A stretch of 64,000 nucleotides of DNA from Riptortus pedestris (Eukaryota > Arthropoda > Insecta > Hemiptera > Alydidae): contig CM032232.1 of assembly GCA_019009955.1 (NCBI GenBank), positions 54,416,501-54,480,500 of the forward strand, given 5' to 3'. This document shows, piece by piece, positions 31,773 through 43,340 of the stretch. The position numbers and the translations under genes are program-made. The notes below the pieces were generated by a model. It was not told where the DNA came from. It saw only the letters and a program-made list of their open reading frames with translations, and did no database searches. Each line of letters starts with the position of its first letter. Position 1 is the stretch's first letter.

Positions 31773-32401
31773 AAATCTGTAATAGGTATTCGTGTCAATT
31801 TACTTGTAATTAATTATTTCTTTTATACGCCTACTCAAAATAAATCATGTTTTAATATTTATGTTTACGCTCAAAAACAACGTAAAATCAAATATTATTC
31901 AATATTACACGATTTATATGTATCTTTTCTCGGTAGTCATTTGGTGTGTATTTGACTATATATATTATTGTTATATGTTTTAAACTATATTCGTTCCAGC
32001 ATACTCCAGAGATATATTTGTTCCTTCTTTGTATATAGGCTTTTAAATAATATTACTTATATGGCTGTTTTTTTAGTGGGCTATGTTTTCCAGCGCACTG
32101 ACGATTGAGCGAATGCTCCGAAAGCGCTCTGTCGCTTACAATAAATATTCGTGAAGGAACACGGCCGTTTTAGGTTAATTTTTAACTCTGAAATCTCTTA
32201 GGAGATTTTTGTTAATGCTGAACTATAAGAAGCTAGTGAGATAGGATATTGACAAAGAAGATGAATGTACATGACTTCCTTCTTAGATAGAAGGATTGAT
32301 TGGTGAATGATCGATTTTTCATACTGTTCATAACTGTTAGTGTATTGATCTAATCAGCTGATATTTAATATACATTTTGTTAGTCTTGAAGTGATTGTGT
32401 T
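31773..32401. other. Mostly unassigned; R2-like motif at 32095-32150
   Basis: CACTGACGATTGAGCG and CTCCGAAAGCGCTC near 32098 resemble the CACTGACGATGGAGCGCTGAC end of repeat R2 at 63318. Otherwise AT-rich and featureless. Confidence 0.4.
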
Positions 32402-32620
32402 AGGGGCTTAGGTCAGCTATGTGATTTAAAGCGTTGACTTTAATCTTACTTGGTAAACCTAGAGTGGCGAGTTCGATTCCCGCCTGGGTGAAAGAATTTA
32501 TTTGGTGCCGGAATTCATTAGATAAATTTCTCAGTCCCACCCTGGGTAGAAAAGGGTTGTAACCTGTAGATAACCCGTCCCAATTAACCTTAGCAGCTAA
32601 AAGTGGACATTAATAAATAA
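32402..32620 (+). repeat. tRNA-derived SINE, best-preserved copy
   Basis: A-box-like GGTCAGCTATGTGATTT at about 32411, B-box-like GGCGAGTTCGATTCCCG at 32467-32483, body GAATTCATTAGATAAAT, CCACCCTGGGTAGAAAAGGG, GTAACCTGTAGATAACCCG, and tail ATTAATAAATAA. The body blocks are shared by all copies and identify the family. Confidence 0.8.
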
Positions 32621-33189
32621 GTTATTTTGAGGTGATCGCCTTGGTGGTAAAGTCGAATTATTTTATAACACATATACAACTCTAGAAGAGGCGACATAAA
32701 GGACTCGTGACCAGAGTGAGAAATAAGTGGAAGTTATTTCATTTCATTTTATCAATTCTCCTGCAACGAACAATATCAATTTTTTTTTTTTAAAATACAT
32801 TATTTTATGTAGTTATTTCACATTATTCAATAAAGGCATTATAAAAATGAAAGAAAATTGTACTCAAGTCCAGAATTGTTCTAAGAGGCCCCGCCAAAAG
32901 TGACAAGCTGACTAGTGATAAACATTAGCCAGTGGGAGTTTCCTGACTAAAACTTTAATATAACCTCCAGTCATTCCCCACTGACATGTTGTTAGTGAGA
33001 ATTTGAACATGCTGGCAATGCGAGATGTATACTTCAGGGAAAATTGGCGAACAGTCTGTTAGTTTTAGGCATAACTTCTTGTTTTATACGATATAACCCG
33101 TTCATGGAAGGGCGGAATAAATTTGCATATTTTTGCATGTGAAATAATGCTACTGTAATATAATTTCCAATTACATTTATAAAACTGAT
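32621..33189. other. No recognisable feature
   Basis: No gene or repeat identified. Confidence 0.4.
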
Positions 33190-33305
33190 TTTAGCAACTT
33201 TTTCTTGCTTTATCAGTTGTTGAGATTGTAATCATGTCGCGATTTTCTTCACATGTCCATCGATACTATCTAGGAGATAATGAAAACTTGTTCGTTCAAA
33301 TTGAT
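33190..33305 (+). repeat. HINE 5' fragment
   Basis: TTTTAGCAACTTTTTC, GTTGAGATTGTAATCATG, CATGTCCATCGATACTATC and AATGAAAACTTGTTCG. It is cut by the SINE at about 33320. Confidence 0.7.
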
Positions 33306-33322
33306 ATAAATAATAATAATGC

Positions 33323-33508
33323 TACAGGGACTCAGGTTAGCCATGTGAGTAAAAACGTAAACTTTAATTTCACATGGTAAGCCTAGAGTGGCGAGTTTGA
33401 TTCCGGCCTGGGCAATAGAAATTTATTTAGTGACGAAATTTTTAAATAAAACTTTTAGTTCTACCCTGGCTAGAAAAGGGTGGTGACCTGTAGATAACCC
33501 GTCCTAAT
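33323..33508 (+). repeat. tRNA-derived SINE
   Basis: A-box-like GGTTAGCCATGTGAG, B-box-like GGCGAGTTTGATTCC, body AATTTATTTAGTGACGAAAT, CTGGCTAGAAAAGGG and CTGTAGATAACCCGTCC. A good head, with the tail end missing. Confidence 0.8.
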
Positions 33509-33589
33509 GGCGTTAAATTTAATTTCAGTAACAAAAATACAAAGTGCCAAATGGATTTCAGATGCCAGTCTTTTGAAGGGCGTGTTTAA

Positions 33590-34030
33590 TTTAAAATTAA
33601 TTAATGCAAAGAACGTTTTTTGTAATGTTGATGTTTTTTTTTTGTTTTTTTGGTTAAAGATTCCATTCCTTTTCCCAGAGATTTGCTTTAATGATAATTT
33701 TGTTTCGTACAACTTTTATGTCGCAGCATTCTTCAATAAAATGTACCGTTTCTGAAATAATGATTTGTGCATTTTACGGCTAAAGGATTCGTCAAATTGA
33801 AAAAAATTCACGGATATAATATTGTTTTAAAATTTAATTTTCTACAAGCATCCGTCTCACATATATGTCTTACAGTTATGGTCGATGGGGAAGTACTGGA
33901 GAAGCTTACAAGGTTGAATGAATATGGACTAAAAAGATTCTTCGGGTGTCACAATTAATGCACAACAAGTGTCAGCTTTTATTATACAATTGCAGATTTT
34001 AATGGGCGTTGCACGGGATGTTGGGACTCC
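33590..34030. repeat. Dispersed repeat R1, copy 2
   Basis: Aligns to 790-1205 along its length and terminates at GGGACTCCCTGTGTATATA, directly continuing into (AT)n 34038-34092 and a short (CA)n. The two long overlapping frames near 33507-33755 are not conserved with copy 1, so I do not call a gene. Confidence 0.6.
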
Positions 34031-34037
<7 letters not shown>

Positions 34038-34098
<61 letters not shown>

Positions 34099-34110
34099 CA
34101 CACACACACA
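34038..34110. repeat. (AT)n then (CA)n microsatellite
   Basis: Pure AT run to 34092 followed by ACACACACACAC to about 34110. Confidence 0.95.
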
Positions 34111-34169
34111 TAGGAAAGCCGAGTCAACGATTACCAATTATAGCTGGTAAGGCATTGTTTTGTTCTACC

Positions 34170-34245
34170 GCTCACTGATTTGCATTTGAAGAAATTGTTG
34201 AAAATCGCCTCATGAATAGAACCTTAATAGCTGACTTTGAGTGTT
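34170..34245 (-). repeat. HINE 5' fragment
   Basis: CATTTGAAGAAATTGTTGAAAATCGCC and CCTTAATAGCTGAC. It is followed by an (AT)n at 34252-34312. Confidence 0.65.
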
Positions 34246-34249
34246 TAAA

Positions 34250-34312
<63 letters not shown>

Positions 34313-34313
<1 letters not shown>

Positions 34314-34747
34314 GTCTATATAGGCAGATGTCGTAGTGTGTTATTACCATAAAGTTTCGAATAAATCGTCACCACAATTACCTACTTGATTTCCCAATAA
34401 CTATTTTAAAAGGCTAATCTCACAATTCATTAACCGGTAAAAGAGTGTAACTACTAGTAAGAAATTCTTTCCCCGTGAACAAGTTAAGTGTTTGGCTTTG
34501 GAATGAACCATTAGCATTGATTCTAAGCCAAAGAGGTTCACCTAGATCTTGGATCGTTTATCTTGCTTAAGGTAATGTAGTTTGAAGACAGCTGGCTGGT
34601 AAGTGCAGTCATCTGTGTAACTGAATGGTGCCTTTTACACGGCTTTTCATTCAACCCGATAAGGTATTAATTCAGCCACTATCTGAACTCTATTCACGCG
34701 ACATAGTTCGGCAACTGGGCGTGAAATAGATCTTGCAATGGCTTTGG
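34313..34747. other. No recognisable feature
   Basis: No gene or repeat that I can support. Confidence 0.4.
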
Positions 34748-34870
34748 GGGCAGATTTCCCTTATAACGAAATAATATATTGAGGTCGTCTGTATGATAGG
34801 TTCTTTTAAAGCCCTCAAATTGTCATCTATTCTACCCAGTAGATAGCCATAAATGAGGTCAAATCAAATT
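34748..34870 (+). repeat. HINE 5' fragment
   Basis: GCAGATTTCCCTTATAACG, ATTGAGGTCGTCTGTATG, GTAGATAGCCATAAATGAGG. The copy ends just before the next one begins. Confidence 0.7.
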
Positions 34871-34882
34871 TATGTATCTATT

Positions 34883-35466
34883 AGCAGATTTCCCTTAAGA
34901 TTACTCATGAAGCGATTTTCGAAATATTTCTTCAAATGTCTATCTATCCTATCCAGGAGATGAGGAAAATGAGTCCGTTCAAAATTGTATAATTGTACAA
35001 TTTTTGTTTGATCGATACAAAACTCGATATTTAATCGTTTTATGTAAAAAGAATGACCAAATTCGATAATGGCTGAAATCGGACCAGTGGGAGGGGTGTT
35101 AAGAAGGGGATTTGAAATAACTCCGTTACTACACGTTTAACCGAAAACTTGTATAGAACCAATCCTATTGCAAATTAAATTTACTATAAATATTGTTACG
35201 TTTATTCTCTATCTTGAATATTAACCGAGATATATTGCATTTTTATTAAGTATGTACGGATAACGGACGAGATGAGATCGGCTGAAGTCGGTTCTATTAG
35301 TGAGTTCCCGCCGAAAGCTAGTTCGGCCGTTTCCGTAAGTGTTCGGCTCTCGTGAAATTGGTTTCGAGACTTGTTACTACCACCGTTACTAGTATGCATA
35401 TTTCTCAATTGTAAAACTTCACGTGGGAAATCTGCTTAGTTTACGCAGCCTCTGCGTGACTGACTT
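34883..35466 (+). mobile_element. HINE subfamily A, full-length without AT core
   Basis: AGCAGATTTCCC at 34883, a shortened 5' region, GTCCGTTCAAAATTGTATAATTG in place of the AT core, TTTGATCGATACAAAACTCG, the G-rich block, A module (GAAAGCTAGTTCGGCCG) and a remnant of the C-like ACTACCACCG, then 3' stem-loop TTACGCAGCCTCTGCGTGAC with GACTT at 35466. Only 584 bp. Confidence 0.8.
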
Positions 35467-35480
35467 ATTCTGGAGCAAAT

Positions 35481-35525
35481 ATTCTTCGTAGTTTTGTGGC
35501 AAGGGTCGCTAATTAAAAGGACATC
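35481..35525. repeat. MITE R4 end fragment
   Basis: ATTCTTCGTAGTTTTGTGGC then AAGGGTCGCTAATTAAAAGG matches the left terminus of the 12638-12970 element. No second end is seen. Confidence 0.6.
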
Positions 35526-35559
35526 CCCCCATGAGAAATTCATAACTTAATCGTGGGGT

Positions 35560-36431
35560 GGTATGTAATCAATGAAAAATATAAGGCATTTTCTAATAAT
35601 TTCTTATGCATGCATATGTATCTCAAGTTCGAAAATGGCTAAAACGGCACTAGATGGATTTAGAAAGGGCTGGCGAAAACATTCTAAATATCTCTGATAT
35701 CAGGAGCCAATTTTTTTATAGTCTGAAATAGAACCGGGGGAGGGGAGGGGTTACAGCAGGATATAGCGAAAGTTCGAACATCATCATTATTATACGTCGG
35801 ATCACCGATCTTTATTAAAATTTAGTTTTCTATAAATGTTATTATACACATTTTTATTTGGAATATTACTCGAGATATTTACATTTTTCTTCTTACTCGG
35901 GTTCCAGTAAACCCCCACTTTTAGTCACGACATGTTAACAATAAGCCAATATATCATGAAAAGCCTTATTGTAAGCTGAAATGCCATACTCTGATTTTTA
36001 CTGGCCTCTATGAGGTAAGATACACGCAAAGTCTTAGTGTGAAGAAATCATCAGTTAAGATTTGACGCAAATATGTTCATTTCATATATACTACATTCGT
36101 TATTTACTTAATCAGTCAACAAAAAGATTATAGTAGGTAAATGCTAAAATTGGAGGGTTGGTGTAGAGGAGGAATTCGAAAATACTAAATATCTCCAGTA
36201 GTCTCATCGAAAAATATCTAGAAGCAAACTTGTCACAATATTAGTCATCCCAATTGCTGTTAGGTTTACACATTTTCTCTCGACTCAAGTATTAAGCTAG
36301 TTATTATTATTTCCTTGTGTTGAGCCAACAATACTCCCAAGCTAAACTCATCGTATATTGACGATATTTCTAGAGTCATTCCAGCATGTGGGAAATCTGC
36401 TTAGTTTGCACATCCTGTGCGATGGACTTTC
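35560..36431 (+). repeat. HINE subfamily B copies, overlapping and decayed
   Basis: Several blocks of plus-strand B copies: GGGGGAGGGGAGGGGTTAC near 35735, ACGTCGGATCACCG, CAGTAAACCCCCACTTTTAG, CAATAAGCCAATATATCATG, then a second set from 36120. The 3' end GTGGGAAATCTGCTTAGTTTG is at 36388 with GATGGACTTTC at 36425-36431. Confidence 0.65.
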
Positions 36432-36589
36432 ATAGCGAGCAACAGTGGCTACGAATTTCAAGGGTCTCCTTTCGATGGATAAGCTAAAACGTGCCTGACT
36501 CATGGCGATGGGGAAATTTAATTTTAATCTAAGATATTTGCATTTTATTTTTGGAACCTTAATGGCTGAGATTCGTTTCATTATATTCT

Positions 36590-36640
36590 GGTGACTGGGA
36601 AATCTGCTTCGTTTTCACAGCCTCTGAATCACTGACTTTT
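36590..36640 (+). repeat. HINE 3'-end fragment
   Basis: GGGAAATCTGCTTCGTTTTC, CAGCCTCTGAATCACTGACTT: a diverged stem-loop end. Confidence 0.7.
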
Positions 36641-37061
36641 GGCCCCTTTTTTTAAAAAAAAACACGTTTATTTATTTTACTCTTCGAATAAAAAGTATTC
36701 AGATATATGAGTCTATATTGATTTAAGGTTTAAGGGATTCGGTGGCCATTGTGGGAGAGCATAGAAGGGCCATCAAATACTAGATGCAGATCCAGGCTCC
36801 GTCATGACCTGTATCCTCCTAATCAAGATAAATGACCAATCAATTTCCTCAGTTTTCCTAGCAATCTCCATTCCGGACCAATCAGAGCCCTCAATACATC
36901 ACCTCTATGACTGTGTCAATTCCACCAACTGCACCGCTCTAAAGTTTGTCGAAATTGAAATTAATGTTTGTCAGAAATTGCCTGAGAAATATTTGGTTAT
37001 ATTTAAAAAATATTTATATCAAAAACTCTTGATAACTATCACACAGGAGAATCGTACACTC
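36641..37061. other. Unassigned; open frame 36804-37067 not supported
   Basis: The 87-codon frame has mild GC enrichment but no motif I recognise, and its last codons run into the HINE 3' end that follows. I do not call a gene. Confidence 0.35.
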
Positions 37062-37350
37062 TGCTAATTTCCCAAGTGGTAATGTGAGACACTAATGATC
37101 TCATTTCACCATACATTCTCTATTTCTAAATAAAAATAATAATAGAAAAGTAAAAGGGGGGTTAAATGAAGAATAAAAACAAATATCACGTGTAACTCCA
37201 GAACATTGGTTCTTTAACGTTTTTCGATCCAATTCATAATAACAGAGATATTTTGATTATACTTTCCCCCCTCTTTAAATCCATCTATTCCTGATCTTTT
37301 ATGTTAATTAAAACGTTTAAAAACCAAGAATGGTATAGACCAATTAACAA
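37062..37350 (-). repeat. HINE subfamily B fragment
   Basis: CTGCTAATTTCCCAAGTGG, ACTAATGATCTCATTTCACC, TTTTTCGATCCAATTCATAATAAC. The 3' stem-loop is missing. Confidence 0.65.
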
Positions 37351-37599
37351 TTTTCGCGTCAAGAAGCTTCGTAATTTGTATTTAAGTCATTTACTCTTAA
37401 CTAAATTTGTATACATCTTATTTAGTAAAGATCTATTTTAAGCAATAATTGATATTTAAGCATGAAATAAGGCGATTCACGATATATCGTTATTTAATAC
37501 TATCGCTCGATGACTAAAAGTTGATATAGCGAACGTTGAAAATAAAAAAAATGCACAACTCTCAGTGCGATAAAGAAAAATGGTAAATAGATTTTCAAA

Positions 37600-37860
37600 G
37601 TATGTAAGGGCATTTAGACTAGGATATTTACTAAAAAAAGATTAGTTTTATACAATTTTTCGGTCCTACTCATAGTAAAGGAGATATATTGATTTTATAT
37701 CTCTGTTGATAATTTACCTTTAGTTCAAAATTCAGTTTTAATTTCACTTGAAACGCTTGTATATGGAGTTTAGACGCGAACAAATAAGACTTGTGACCGC
37801 TAGAATAGTATCAGACAAGAATGTAGTTATATCTTATATATATATAGATTACATGTATAT
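37600..37860 (-). repeat. HINE fragment, ancient
   Basis: GATTAGTTTTATACAATTTTTCGG, GAAACGCTTGTATATGGAG, GTGACCGCTAGAATAGTATCAG and a short TA run follow the family order. The last substantial HINE before a long HINE-poor zone. Confidence 0.55.
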
Positions 37861-39144
37861 GCGGGCCAAAATTGAAATATCTTTGAAACCGTTGGAAATG
37901 TCTCAAAATTGCAAAGGACCGAAATTATTACTCCCATCGAGGCCTTTTCAATACGTCATATAGTAATTTCAAAACGTTAGTTTTAACTACGAACCCCCAC
38001 AGTTTTAATACATATTAGAAAACTACTCAAAAAGTAAGACTTGTATTTTTGTTTTGCTTAGTATTTAGCGATGAAATGGCTGCAAAAGTCGTAGCTATTT
38101 TCAATGTCAAACGCACAGATTTAATGTCTACCGCCCTCAAACAATTTATATTATATTATATATAATTTATATTTGAGTAATTGCAGTTGCGATCAAACAC
38201 TCTAACAACTACTTTCAGGAATAGTTTTAGTGATTTCATCAAAAATTGAATACATTTTATTTATTTTGCGATTTATCTAACGGTTTAAAACATGTTTCTA
38301 TTGTGACTTGTATACACGGGACACACTGCATAAATAGAATAATAGACTACGTCATTTTCGTCATCTCCTACGTAGGATCCATGGACATTTTAGGAACCAT
38401 TTCGAATACAACCTCAATAGCTTATGAACAATGATTAAACTTTCAATGTTAAAATAATCAAATATATATACTCAAAGAGAGTTTTTTTCTCCTCTGTGGT
38501 GATTGTAGTCTAAAGTTTTAAAGGCACTGGAATATATGTATTTTTATTTTTCAATTAAATCCAAAAAAACATTTTTATTTTTAAATTCATATTGATTGGC
38601 AGCAATATTTTCCTTCAATTATAAATCAAAATAGGTATACAGACGAACTGATTTAAAATAATCTGTATAAATAAACCTTAAGATTTCGTCTGAGATTCTA
38701 TTTATATTCGGTGAGGATTAATATTTTGTTTTAAGATTCAGACCATTTTTAGAAGAAGAATGGCATAAAAATTAAAATATTTTCTTTCTAACCTCACTTT
38801 TTTTACTCAAATACTTCAAAACAGCTAGGAGGAGGTTATTGGTTTAAAAATACAAAAGAACAGGAGACTATTGGTTTTCACGTAATAATTTCGAACTCGT
38901 TTTTATTTAGATTTATGGCCATACTTCTACCTAAACTTTAGTGTACGATTTCCAATTTATTATCATTGGAAAACTAGAAAACACTAATAGATTGTGAAAA
39001 CTAAAATAAAAGTCGTAGAAGGAATGAAAAATGAATTTAACGGGACAATACGGCATTTAACATATGTGTTTAACACACTAGCAGATTCGCAACGGCAAAG
39101 GATTTTAATCTTGTTACAAAGTAGCAATAAATGTACATATTTAG

Positions 39145-39189
<45 letters not shown>

Positions 39190-40860
39190 CAACAGGACAC
39201 TGAATGACCAAAAGGCCAATTTCCAATGGAAGAAGATAAGCTATTTTTAAAATAATATAATAAGCTTAAAATATTTGCAGAACATGGATTTGATACAATT
39301 AATAGGTTGAATACTTATTACAGCTGATAAAACATCGATACTTAAAATATTGAATAATTCCTGTTTTAATGCTAATAATTTTCTCTTTATATGTCTCTTT
39401 TTAAGGCTGTTATTGTTATTGTTAACTTTTACTCTCGAAATAATGTATTTGTAATATACTAAAATTGCATGTGATATGTTAATCTGCGTGTACATGCAGA
39501 TAAATAAACGGTCATCTTATAAGGCTACTATTGGAACTAAACAAATTATATATATACTACCTAAAGTACTTGGCATTGCTTGGGAATCATTAGAGACTGA
39601 ATAATGAAAATCTTTCGTCAATTCAATGATTGAAACGCAATGGGCCAAAAAACAACCATAATAATGAGTACCATAAAATATTATATTTTTATTATAAGAT
39701 ATGCAAAAATAAAAATTTCTTATCCCAAAAGCGGCCCTAAGTATAATTAGTTTTTATACATGTTTAATAAACATTATTAATAACGATCTATTGTATCTTT
39801 GTATTTATAGTTGTGCATACACATGCTCTGTTATGCGTAATGTACGTTATTAAAGGAGAAAGATTAATAATTAACAGACATTAGCCCCAGCACATTCAAT
39901 CTCCTTTAATATTGTTTAGTTTTATTGTAATATTTAGTGCAAGAATTGTATTAGTTAATAAATAAAAAATTTAATGAATGTATTGTATTATTTTAAAAGT
40001 ATACAATATTTCTTGTATATATATAATTTGATAAGATATTGTGGCATTTATTTCATTTTGTTTAAAACTTTGTTTCGTTCTAAAATAACTTCAAATTTGC
40101 ATTTTGACCATTTACAAATTTACAGTTATGTACCCCTAATATAATCTATGGGTAGAAAAATAGTTTCTGTAATATACAATAATTACCAAAATATTTTAAA
40201 TCGTATTGTGAATTTCACAAAAATAAATAGAATAAATCCGTTATAAATTTCACAATATTACACATTGTAACAGACTTACTTGAAAGCTTAGCTGCCCTTT
40301 ACTCGTTTGGTCCAAATTATGAAAGAGGTAATGTGCGTAGGCGTGAGTGTGTGCTGAAACATAGATCAAAAACACAAAATTAATCATTTAACTAATTATT
40401 CAAGTCTTGACTAATAAATACCACATTTTAAAGTTAATTTATTATTCGAAGGCTTTCATGTAAAATAGTTAATTTTATTTGTATACAAAAAATGTACATA
40501 AAACAACTCGAGACCATATTAATAACAATTTTTTAGTCCATTGGTCTTTTTACAGCGTGCTCCGAAGAATGTTCTCTCTACACAAAATACTAAAGACTAA
40601 AGAAAATACTGTTCAAAACCTGACGACCTGTTCGAATCCAGTAAGTTCCTTAAGGCAGCAATAATTTTTCATGTAAAATAAACTTTTTGGCCAGCTGATG
40701 GCCCTCATAACACAAGTAGAATAATCATAAATTCAATAATAATAATAATAATAATAACAGTACTAAAAAATTTGCAGACACACAGTACTATCTAACAAAA
40801 CAGAATATGTTTCTATGAAATACAGAGTTTTCATTTAGTGCCTTAAATTTTTCCTTTGGG
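37861..40860. other. AT-rich, nearly repeat-free stretch
   Basis: Holds one small HINE 5' fragment (38352-38425, minus), a (CA)n tract at 39147-39186, an (AAT)n run at 40732-40757 and a short inverted pair ATTAAAGGAGA/TCTCCTTTAAT (39850-39912). No coding frame with recognisable motifs. Confidence 0.45.
39147..39186. repeat. (CA)n microsatellite
   Basis: Uninterrupted CA dinucleotides; the long frames across it encode only TH or CV dipeptides. Confidence 0.95.
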
Positions 40861-41286
40861 TATATTTAGTAAGAGTTCGTTCCTTACCAATACATTGACG
40901 AATACAATATACTTTCTGATTGTTATACGATGAATCCAGTTAATTTATTAGGTATCTCAAAAGTACTTCAATACCCCTAAATGAGTGAAGAAATGTCTGA
41001 CATGTTAGAAATTACCCTAGAAGAATTTACTATGAATAAACATTAGAAGTAATAAAACAACAAATTTATACCAGAAAACAAATATTACTTTAAACTAGTA
41101 AAAATGTAATATTGTTGTATAGTATAATATTCTTCTACTTAATAGGTATTCTAGGATAATTTCTAACATCTCAGACATTTCTTCACTTATGCAAGGGAAT
41201 TTAAGCACATTTGAGAAATGTAATAAATTAACTGATATCATCGTATAGAAAGTATGTATTGGTCATTAGAGGAATGATTTCGGATA
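40861..41286. repeat. Fold-back element, long imperfect inverted repeat
   Basis: The left arm (about 40861-41070) and right arm (about 41100-41286) are inverted copies. Landmarks in both arms, in outside-to-inside order: ACCAATACAT, ATACTTTCT, ATACGATGA, CAGTTAATTTATTA, AGTGAAGAAATGTCTGA, ATGTTAGAAATTA and CCTAGAA. The centre is about 30-50 bp. It could be a MITE or a transcribed hairpin; there are no clear terminal duplications and no second copy in the window. Confidence 0.7.
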
Positions 41287-41821
41287 TAATTGTTTATTTT
41301 TAATTGTATATAATTGTACAACTCGTTTAATTTGTTGGTTTGTTTCTGTGAATGATATTAAAAACAATGATTTATGCCCTGAAAATATAACTAATAAATA
41401 AATACATTTTATTGAGGAAGAAGGTTTCTACTTTTAGAGAATTACATAAAAATAACTGCTCGTAGAAATATCTTCAGTTTGAGTCGATCTCCTTCGACCT
41501 TTCAATTACATCCCTTAAAAATTATTACTGTCCTTAATTTGTTACATTTAATCGTATCTACCATCATTAAAAATCTTGATAAGAATTCCATTATAATTTA
41601 TTACAATATTTTCAATCTTTCAGACTAATAATTTAGTGATCGGTCCATTAAGTAACCAAAACCCCTCATAATAGTTGAAAAACTAGAACTTCAACATTCC
41701 GTAAAGTGTATAATGTTTTTAGGCAGTATCTAGCCCTGTTTCAGAGCCAGAGAGGTTTTAGTCCATTCATTCTTTATATTTTCTTAAAAATCGATATAAA
41801 CGTAGAAACGCCTAATTACAT

Positions 41822-42757
41822 TATTTATTTATTTATTTATTTGAGCTTCCCAGCTTTGGCGATGTTGCTCTAAAATAAAACTTAAAAAACAAAACAAAAC
41901 TCAAATAAAAACAAACAATACAAAAAAATAACAAAATTAAACAAAACATAAATACGTAGAACATAGAACACAAAAGGAACACAAAACATAAAAGGAACAT
42001 AGAACACAAAAGGAACACAAAACATAAAAGGAACATAGAACACAAAAGGAACACAAAACAAAAAAGGAACATAGAACACAAAAGGAACACAAAACATAAA
42101 AGGAACATAGAACACAAAAGGAACACAAAACATAAAATGAACATAAAACACAAAAGGAACACAAAACAAAAAAGGAACATAGAACACAAAAGGAACACAA
42201 AACATAAAAGGAACATAAAACACAAAACATAAAAGTAACATAGAACACAAAACATAAAAGGAACATAGAACACAAAAGGAACACAAAACATAAAAGGAAC
42301 ATAAAACACAAAAGGAACATAAAACATGGAGAATCAAAAAACATAAAAGATTGGAAATCAAAAAATAAAAATGGAACACAACAAAGAACAAAATAAATGA
42401 ACGAGGGAACAAATAAAGACAAAATTCAAAACTAGGTACAAAACTGAAAATCGAAACTAATGATATTGAGCAATAGGGAAATCATTAATAAAATATTTAA
42501 ATATTCAATAAATAAATAAGTAAATCGATAGTTAAAATTAAATTGGTATTTAAAAAGAATAAAAGAAGTTTAAAATTATTAAGGTTTTGATAAAATATAA
42601 GTTGGTTCAGGTGACTATTTACATAAAACTCTGTAACTCCTTAATACACGCTCAAGTGAGTGAAAACTTGAAAACAAAAAAATTGAGGTTTAGATAAAAT
42701 GTTTATTTTTGCATCCAAAAATGTTGTAAAAATAAAAATGTGAAACAGATTTAAAAT
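41822..42757 (-). mobile_element. Putative 3' region of a non-LTR element
   Basis: On the minus strand this follows the RNase H-containing frame at 42758-43340 and ends GCAACATCGCCAAAGCTGGG, AAGCTC, then an (AAAT)n tail at 41822-41842. A simple-repeat tail of this type is usual for non-LTR 3' ends. It includes the minisatellite 41945-42333. Unity with the coding fragment is inferred from order and orientation only. Confidence 0.5.
41945..42333. repeat. 18/36-bp minisatellite
   Basis: About 20 tandem 18-bp units alternating AAAAGGAACACAAAACAT and AAAAGGAACATAGAACAC, giving a 36-bp higher-order period. Rare units carry AAAACA for AAAACAT. Because the unit length is divisible by three and lacks stops on the minus strand, three long overlapping frames appear (41833-42422); they are artefacts. 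Confidence 0.9.
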
Positions 42758-43340
42758 ATATCAGATTTTTGAATAGATGTGTATAGTCTTTAAATGTTTG
42801 AGAATTGTATCTATGTATAGACACCCCTTTGTCAGTAGTTCGTGTAAATTATGTGGTATCTGTAAGTAATTGCGTTGCCTGCAGTCAGTCAGTATATGTT
42901 TAACTGTCAGAGCTTCATAACGACTTCTACAAGGTTTGTCTTGTTTGTTCATCAAGTATGAGTGTGTTAGTAGAGTGTGTCCAATTCGTAACCGTGTAAG
43001 TATTACTTCATCTCTTCTTGCTTTAAAGTCGTAAGGCCACGGCTTCCCTGAATGTTTAATTTCTCCAAGCTTACTAGTCGAGTTCAGCCAGTGACCTTGC
43101 CATATGTGAAGTATTTCTTTCTTTGTTACTTTGCATAAGTCCTGTGTAGTTAGTAAGTTCGTGTCTGTAGTGTTTTTCCTTGTGGCTAGTTTTGCATGCT
43201 TGTCTACTATAGTATTCTGTTTAATGTCTTCGTGTCCGGGAATCCATAACATTGTTATGTTTATATGTTTAAGTCTGTTAATGTGAGAGAAAATTATTAC
43301 AAATAACGTAGTTAACAAATTGAATAATGAGCTTTTCTTC
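42758..43340 (-). pseudogene. Non-LTR retrotransposon ORF2 C-terminus (RNase H end)
   Basis: Stop-free minus-strand frame with TMLWIPGHEDIKQNTIVDKHAK (about residues 30-50), matching the last RNase H motif (W.PGH.GI.GN..AD..AK), then RRDEVILTRLRIGHTLLTHSY and LTVKHILTDC, the usual C-terminal tail of I/Jockey-like elements. The tail cysteine set is incomplete (PCRSR where C..C is usual). It is 5'-truncated: an in-frame stop lies just upstream and no reverse transcriptase is present. The apparent first codon is TTG, not ATG, so this is a fragment and not a gene. Confidence 0.8.

Noticed and set aside
32402..32480. Possible tRNA gene
   Set aside because: Only A-box and B-box similarity; it is followed by a body shared with several other copies, so it is a SINE head.
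36804..37067. 87-codon open frame as a gene
   Set aside because: No recognised motif, no paralogue in the window, and its end runs into the decayed HINE 3' end.
41833..42422. Three overlapping minus-strand frames of 160-176 codons rich in FVFYVPFMFC repeats
   Set aside because: They are translations of the 18-bp minisatellite in all three frames; no gene would be open in every frame with the same repeat.
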